A stretch of 7,797 nt of DNA, taken from positions 1 through 7,797 of the forward strand of contig CAILWD010000518.1 in NCBI GenBank assembly GCA_903837815.1, in the 5' to 3' direction. A model generated the notes under the pieces. It saw nothing but the letters and a program-made list of their open reading frames with translations, was not told the DNA's origin and did no database searches. The DNA comes from an uncultured Chloroflexota bacterium (GTDB lineage Bacteria; Chloroflexota; Anaerolineae; Anaerolineales; Villigracilaceae). Each line of letters begins with the position of its first letter. Position 1 is the first letter of the stretch. Position numbers and translations under genes: made by a program. Shown in pieces: positions 5,007 through 7,797 of the stretch.

Positions 5007-6556
5007 GATATGCTCCTTTTTGGGGGTTCCAATTCGTAAAGTTGCATTGGGGCGCTCTTTCCTTTGAAAGACTTTGCGCCAAGCGGCTTGCATTCGTATT
5101 TTTCGACGATTGCCTGATGGATGTGTTTGGAAATGACGATTTGATTCTTTTCCGCCGAACTCATCAACCGCGCCGTCGTGTTGACTGTGTCGCCCAGCAC
5201 GTTGTACTCGCGCCGTCCGCGCGGGTCGCCGATTTCGGCTACGAAGGCGGGTCCCGCATGAATTCCGATCAGGCAATGGACGTTTGGTTGTGTCCCGCCG
5301 ATGACGGGAGCCTCGAAATTCATGATCAACTTGCGAATGGCAACAGCGGCAGATGCGGCGCGCAACTCGTCGTTGGTATGGGCGGTCGGCACGCCGAAAT
5401 AGATGACGATATCTGAACCTGAAAGGTGATAGGTGACTTTTTTCAGCACGCCGCCGCGCGATTCGACGATGGCATTGATGAGCGAAAACGCCCGTGAAAA
5501 TGCCTGTGCCAGTTTGTCTTCTTCGCCGGGCAGGGCATGGTCAGCCGCTTCGGGCAAACCGATGAAGTTGACGAACATCACGGTTGGGTGCGGAAAATCG
5601 GCGGGAATCTTTCGGTTTGCGGCGCTTTCCACCAGCAGGGAAAGGATGGGCGCGGGGATGTAACTCGCCAGCGGTTCGATGGCGTTTAGCAGTTTGGCGA
5701 TTTGGGCGAGGACTTCATCTTCGTCGAGGGTCATCAGCGCCGTGCTTGCCATGCGCCGTCCGAGGGGCGTGATTTCATATTCACCCAATGCGCTTTCTGT
5801 GAGGTCGTCGTTCACCAGGTAATAGCCGGGCTTTCCTTTCTCGAAGTTGAATTGGCCCGCCACCCGTTCGTATGCCTGCTGCGATAAATTCACCCGCTCG
5901 TTGACACCCGCGCTTTCGGTCAACTTTGCCTGATGCACGTCGCCGCCAAGCAGGACATGCTCCATACGACGCGGCGTGCCGATGTCGGCGGTGAGGAACC
6001 TGCCGCTGTGGATTCCGATTCGCATCTTGAGGTTGACATGCTTCTCGCCCGAAGGTGTTTCGATCTCGGCGAATTCCTGCATCGCCCTCTGCATCCGTAG
6101 CCCCGCGCGGACAGCGCGCAGGGTATCGTCGTCCCTCTCGTTTTTCGGGAAGACTACCAGCAGGGCGTCGCCGGTGAATTCGATCAGGTCACCGCCCGAT
6201 TTGCTGATGACGGCGCTCATCGAGGAAAAATATTTGGTTAGTTGTTTCAGAATATCCGCCGCGCCTTCGCGCCCCCGGGCGGTGTTGGCTTCCATCAACC
6301 TTGTGAAGCCCACCAGGTCAGTGAACATTATCGAGCCGTGCTGCCAGGCGGTTCTCACGTCGCCGGGTTTGGGTTTGTTGCCCGCGATTCGCGGCGAGGT
6401 GTAATCCTGGAGGATGTGGCGCAAAGTCCGCAGGTGTTTGTGGACGGCAACCAGCATCTCCACCGAAGGATCGACCCACATGTCCGCGTATAATTCGGCG
6501 GGAAGCAGGTATCGCAGGCGGCTTTCGATTGCACTGAGCGGAGTTTCGATCAACAT
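5003..6556 (-). CDS. Tandem class III adenylate/guanylate cyclase (two catalytic domains, soluble-AC-like)
   Basis: The protein has 517 residues, with no membrane segment or signal peptide. Residues 1-70 are a helical N-terminal region. The first cyclase domain (about 71-260) has IMFTDLVGFT (D80) and EFTGDALLVVF (D130), the two metal-binding aspartates. Its product-side motif is degraded: VHQAK at 207-211 instead of VNxxxR. The second domain (about 322-510) lacks both aspartates (N330 in VMFVNFIG; S381 in LSGSDIVIYF) but keeps N459 and R463 in LGDTVNTTARL, the transition-state residues. The halves therefore appear to build one composite active site, as in the C1/C2 pair of mammalian soluble adenylyl cyclase; the long NTPase/TPR part of that enzyme is absent. 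The product is likely cAMP, but nucleotide choice is not proven: the base-contact position before the VN motif is N452. The start at 6556 follows an in-frame TAA upstream and has no clear ribosome binding site. The end overlaps the next gene as ATGA. Confidence 0.93.
   Translation of the reverse strand: MLIETPLSAIESRLRYLLPAELYADMWVDPSVEMLVAVHKHLRTLRHILQDYTSPRIAGNKPKPGDVRTAWQHGSIMFTDLVGFTRLMEANTARGREGAADILKQLTKYFSSMSAVISKSGGDLIEFTGDALLVVFPKNERDDDTLRAVRAGLRMQRAMQEFAEIETPSGEKHVNLKMRIGIHSGRFLTADIGTPRRMEHVLLGGDVHQAKLTESAGVNERVNLSQQAYERVAGQFNFEKGKPGYYLVNDDLTESALGEYEITPLGRRMASTALMTLDEDEVLAQIAKLLNAIEPLASYIPAPILSLLVESAANRKIPADFPHPTVMFVNFIGLPEAADHALPGEEDKLAQAFSRAFSLINAIVESRGGVLKKVTYHLSGSDIVIYFGVPTAHTNDELRAASAAVAIRKLIMNFEAPVIGGTQPNVHCLIGIHAGPAFVAEIGDPRGRREYNVLGDTVNTTARLMSSAEKNQIVISKHIHQAIVEKYECKPLGAKSFKGKSAPMQLYELEPPKRSIS
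5013..5018 (-). promoter_or_regulatory. Strong Shine-Dalgarno for the winged-helix gene
   Basis: On the - strand AAGGAG is followed by 6 bases and then the ATG at 5006. It lies inside the end of the cyclase coding sequence and fixes the short 110-residue start over the longer open frame. Confidence 0.85.
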
Positions 6557-6592
6557 TTGGCAGGTAAACCATGAAGGTTAAACGATAAACAA

Positions 6593-6601
6593 AGTATACC
6601 A
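6593..6601 (-). promoter_or_regulatory. Candidate extended -10 promoter for the cyclase-wHTH-ligA operon
   Basis: On the - strand the sequence reads TGGTATACT (TGn plus TATACT). It lies between the terminator of the upstream gene and the cyclase start at 6556, which would give an untranslated leader of about 30 bases. No convincing -35 is present at normal spacing. Confidence 0.5.
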
Positions 6602-6610
6602 TTTGACTTA

Positions 6611-6644
6611 AACAAAAATATCCCCGCCATTGACTGGGGGGATA
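6611..6644 (-). terminator. Rho-independent terminator after the small membrane protein gene
   Basis: On the - strand TATCCCC (6644-6638) pairs with GGGGATA (6625-6619) around a 12-nt loop. Five T residues (6618-6614), then G and TT, follow. It begins 16 bp after the stop codon of the membrane protein gene and would insulate the cyclase promoter just beyond it. Confidence 0.75.
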
Positions 6645-6659
6645 AGGTCATAAATAGTC

Positions 6660-6947
6660 TTATTGGGTGGGGGGATTTTTCAGGTACTTGATCAGGGCGG
6701 CAATTGCGAGCCCGATCAAAACCAGCAGTCCGAGTGGGATCAGCCACATGAAGAACATGCCAAAACCCATTCCGCCGAACATCGGCGAAAATACCGTACC
6801 CATTCCGCCGCGCATGTGCATCCCACCCCACATTCCATAGCCGTACCCTGCGGAATACAGGGCATTCCAGGCAAATGGAAGGAGGAACAATACAATCAAG
6901 CCAACTGCAACCCCAACGCCGATAAACCACTTATTTTTTGTGGACAT
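6660..6947 (-). CDS. Small Met/Gly-rich two-helix membrane protein
   Basis: The protein has 95 residues; I do not recognise a named family. A basic N-terminus (STKNK) leads into membrane helix 1 (about 7-30). Next is a Gly/Met/Tyr loop (about 31-62: GYGYGMWGGMHMRGGMG, then MFGGMGFGM), then membrane helix 2 (about 63-86) and a short basic tail (KYLKNPPTQ). Eight methionines and one histidine (H44) fall within residues 39-67. Met- and His-rich loops of this kind can bind soft metals such as Cu(I), but that is only a possibility here; there are no cysteines. The ATG at 6947 is chosen because AAAGGAG stands 7 bases before it; the ATG at 6974 would add 9 residues and has no such signal. The gene has its own terminator and is divergent from nadD, with a palindrome in the shared upstream region that may control it. 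Confidence 0.78.
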   Translation of the reverse strand: MSTKNKWFIGVGVAVGLIVLFLLPFAWNALYSAGYGYGMWGGMHMRGGMGTVFSPMFGGMGFGMFFMWLIPLGLLVLIGLAIAALIKYLKNPPTQ

Positions 6948-6954
6948 AATAAAT

Positions 6955-6961
6955 CTCCTTT
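6955..6961 (-). promoter_or_regulatory. Strong Shine-Dalgarno for the small membrane protein
   Basis: On the - strand AAAGGAG lies 7 bases before the ATG at 6947. This decides the start in favour of the 95-residue protein. Confidence 0.88.
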
Positions 6962-6971
6962 CAGAGCACAT

Positions 6972-7010
6972 CATATTTCATGAACATGAAGAATATGTAA
7001 AGAATGTTCA
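6972..7010. promoter_or_regulatory. Candidate operator: overlapping inverted repeats in the divergent intergenic region
   Basis: CATATTTCATG (6972-6982) and CATGAAGAATATG (6985-6997) are reverse complements apart from a 2-base insertion, with AA at the centre; the core TTCATG-AA-CATGAA (6977-6990) is perfect. A second dyad, TGAACAT (6981-6987) with ATGTTCA (7004-7010), overlaps it. A possible -10 for the membrane protein gene (TATGAT on the - strand, 6975-6970) abuts the first dyad, and the nadD -10 lies 22 bp beyond the second. No poly-T follows, so a regulator binding site is more likely than a terminator. Confidence 0.5.
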
Positions 7011-7032
7011 AATATTCGATAAAACTTTGCGA

Positions 7033-7038
7033 TATACT
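7033..7038 (+). promoter_or_regulatory. -10 element for nadD, probably leaderless transcript
   Basis: TATACT is separated from the nadD ATG (7045) by only 6 bases (ACCGGC), so the expected transcription start falls at the start codon. There is no Shine-Dalgarno sequence and no good -35 at standard spacing. Confidence 0.5.
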
Positions 7039-7044
7039 ACCGGC

Positions 7045-7656
7045 ATGTCACGGACCAAAATCGGCCTCTTCGGTGGGACGTTCGACCCACCGCACATCGG
7101 GCATTTGATTCTCGCCAGCGAAGCGGTAAGCCAGTTGGGGCTTTCGCGCCTGTTGTGGATGCTTGCACCCGACCCGCCGCACAAACTCGGACAGCCCATT
7201 ACACCGCTGCCGCATCGGCTCGAAATGTTGAAGCGGGCGATTGCGGGCAATGAGGCGTTCGAAATTTCACATCTCGAAATCGGACGCCCCGGTCCGCATT
7301 ACACAATCGATACGGTGCGGCAGTTATCGCAACTGGAACCGAATGCAGACATTGTCCTTTTGATCGGCGGCGATTCCCTGCGCGACCTTCCCACCTGGCG
7401 GCAACCCTCCGACCTCGTGGCTGAGGTTTACAAAATCGGCGTGATGCGCCGTCCCGGCGATTCCTTCGACATGAACACGCTGGAGGAGAAAATCCCCGGC
7501 GTAGCGGAAAAGGTGTTCTTTATCGATGCGCCGCTCCAGGATTTGGCGTCACGCGAAATCCGCCGCCGCGTGGCAGGCGGAGAAGTCTGGCGGTATTATG
7601 TCCACCCGAACGTGTATGACTACATCGAGGAAAACAGGCTATATCGCGGGGAATAA
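7045..7656 (+). CDS. nadD: Nicotinate-nucleotide adenylyltransferase NadD
   Basis: The protein has 203 residues, normal for the family. NadD joins ATP and nicotinate mononucleotide to give deamido-NAD+ and pyrophosphate, the step before NAD synthetase, in the cytoplasm. The nucleotidyltransferase signature GGTFDPPHIGH is at 10-20. PDPPHK (42-47), GPHYTIDTV (83-91; the family usually has Ser where H85 stands), GGDSLRDLPTW (108-118) and the C-terminal LASREIRRR (167-175) follow. The last corresponds to the family ISSTxIR nucleotide-binding motif, but with R170 in place of the usual Thr. The C-terminus YYVHPNVYDYIEENRLY is typical. The start at 7045 is chosen because the family begins just before the KIGLFGGTF strand; the frame stays open upstream to 6940, but that segment is AT-rich promoter DNA. 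The gene is monocistronic, between a divergent gene and a strong terminator. Its product feeds the NAD+ pool used by LigA. Confidence 0.96.
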   Translation: MSRTKIGLFGGTFDPPHIGHLILASEAVSQLGLSRLLWMLAPDPPHKLGQPITPLPHRLEMLKRAIAGNEAFEISHLEIGRPGPHYTIDTVRQLSQLEPNADIVLLIGGDSLRDLPTWRQPSDLVAEVYKIGVMRRPGDSFDMNTLEEKIPGVAEKVFFIDAPLQDLASREIRRRVAGGEVWRYYVHPNVYDYIEENRLYRGE

Positions 7657-7662
7657 ATGCAA

Positions 7663-7700
7663 AGAAAAAGAGTTTGCCGGGTTGGGCAAACTCTTTTTCT
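7663..7700. terminator. Strong rho-independent terminator after nadD, probably bidirectional
   Basis: A perfect 16-bp stem (7663-7678 paired with 7685-7700) has a 6-nt loop GGGTTG. The arms include TTTTT on the + strand side and AAAAA on the other, so it can end transcription from either direction. It starts 6 bp after the nadD stop. Confidence 0.9.
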
Positions 7701-7731
7701 AATTCGCAACTCGTATTTCGTTCCTGCCTTT

Positions 7732-7797
7732 TCAGTCATCCAGGTGATACGTGCAATACGTGTTTTGGCACGGATTTCCCCAGGCGATGTGCATTTC
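7732..7797 (-). CDS. Possible C-terminal end of an unidentified gene
   Basis: Reading the - strand in from the right edge gives 21 codons ending GNPCQNTYCTYHLDD and TGA (7732-7734). The stop lies 31 bp before the bidirectional terminator, as expected for a gene convergent with nadD. The two Cys residues with Thr, Tyr and His look protein-like, but 21 codons are too few to identify a family, and chance cannot be excluded. Of the other two - strand frames, one closes sooner and the other runs through the terminator. Confidence 0.4.
   Translation of the reverse strand, partial: EMHIAWGNPCQNTYCTYHLDD

Noticed and set aside
4674..5276. 200-residue version of the winged-helix protein starting at 5276
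   Set aside because: The extra 90 residues lie in a second frame of the conserved cyclase C-terminus and are Arg/Gln-rich shadow sequence. The ATG at 5006 has a strong ribosome site and an ATGA overlap.
5976..6404. 142-residue frame on the + strand antisense to the cyclase
   Set aside because: It is antisense to the conserved first cyclase domain, with Ser/Arg-rich shadow composition and no motif.
6660..6974. Membrane protein starting at ATG 6974
   Set aside because: AAAGGAG is positioned for the ATG at 6947, and the longer start would put that signal inside the coding sequence.
6972..6997. Palindrome read as a transcription terminator
   Set aside because: The arms are AT-rich, the loop is only 2 bases, no T-tract follows on either strand, and it lies between divergent starts, where no terminator is expected.
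6940..7044. N-terminal extension of NadD to 6940
   Set aside because: The segment is AT-rich, carries the palindrome and the -10 element, and the NadD family starts right before the GGTFDPPH block.

Overview
The window looks like ordinary chromosome from an Anaerolineae-type member of the Chloroflexota. This is an inference from protein style: a surface LysM protein with a Pro/Thr-rich linker, an Alg5-like glycosyltransferase, a two-domain class III cyclase, and a LigA with a lysine-rich insertion. GC content is moderate to high, there are no mobile elements, and I see no rRNA, tRNA or CRISPR array. A search of the cyclase, LigA and GT2 proteins would settle the lineage.

Layout: (1) At the left edge, on the + strand, the C-terminal part of a protein with a terminal membrane helix is followed by a GT2 glycosyltransferase starting at TTG 347, then by ribonuclease HII (rnhB), whose start overlaps the GT2 end by 17 bp. 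These three are probably co-transcribed and end at a shared hairpin terminator (1670-1704). (2) Convergent to them, on the - strand, is a run of a double-domain adenylate/guanylate cyclase (6556-5003), a 110-residue winged-helix-like protein (5006-4674, ATGA overlap), NAD+-dependent DNA ligase ligA (4670-2583) and a secreted LysM protein (2547-1705). The LysM gene appears to have its own extended -10 promoter just before its start codon. (3) Next comes a small Met/Gly-rich two-helix membrane protein (6947-6660, - strand) with its own terminator. It is divergent from nadD (7045-7656, +), and the AT-rich gap between them carries a striking palindrome. (4) nadD ends at a perfect 16-bp-stem terminator. 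Beyond it lies what may be the last 21 codons of another - strand gene.

How the genes relate: RNase HII and LigA act in neighbouring steps of DNA repair and replication (ribonucleotide removal, nick sealing). NadD makes the NAD+ precursor that LigA consumes. The cyclase and winged-helix protein are translationally coupled, which suggests a joint signalling role. Their link to ligA may only be shared transcription.

No clearly new multi-gene system is evident. The points most worth a second look are the cyclase with complementary degenerate halves and its coupled winged-helix partner, the loss of a helix-hairpin-helix motif in LigA, a 7-bp repeat array inside the ligA coding sequence, the palindrome next to the Met-rich membrane protein, and two apparently leaderless promoters.
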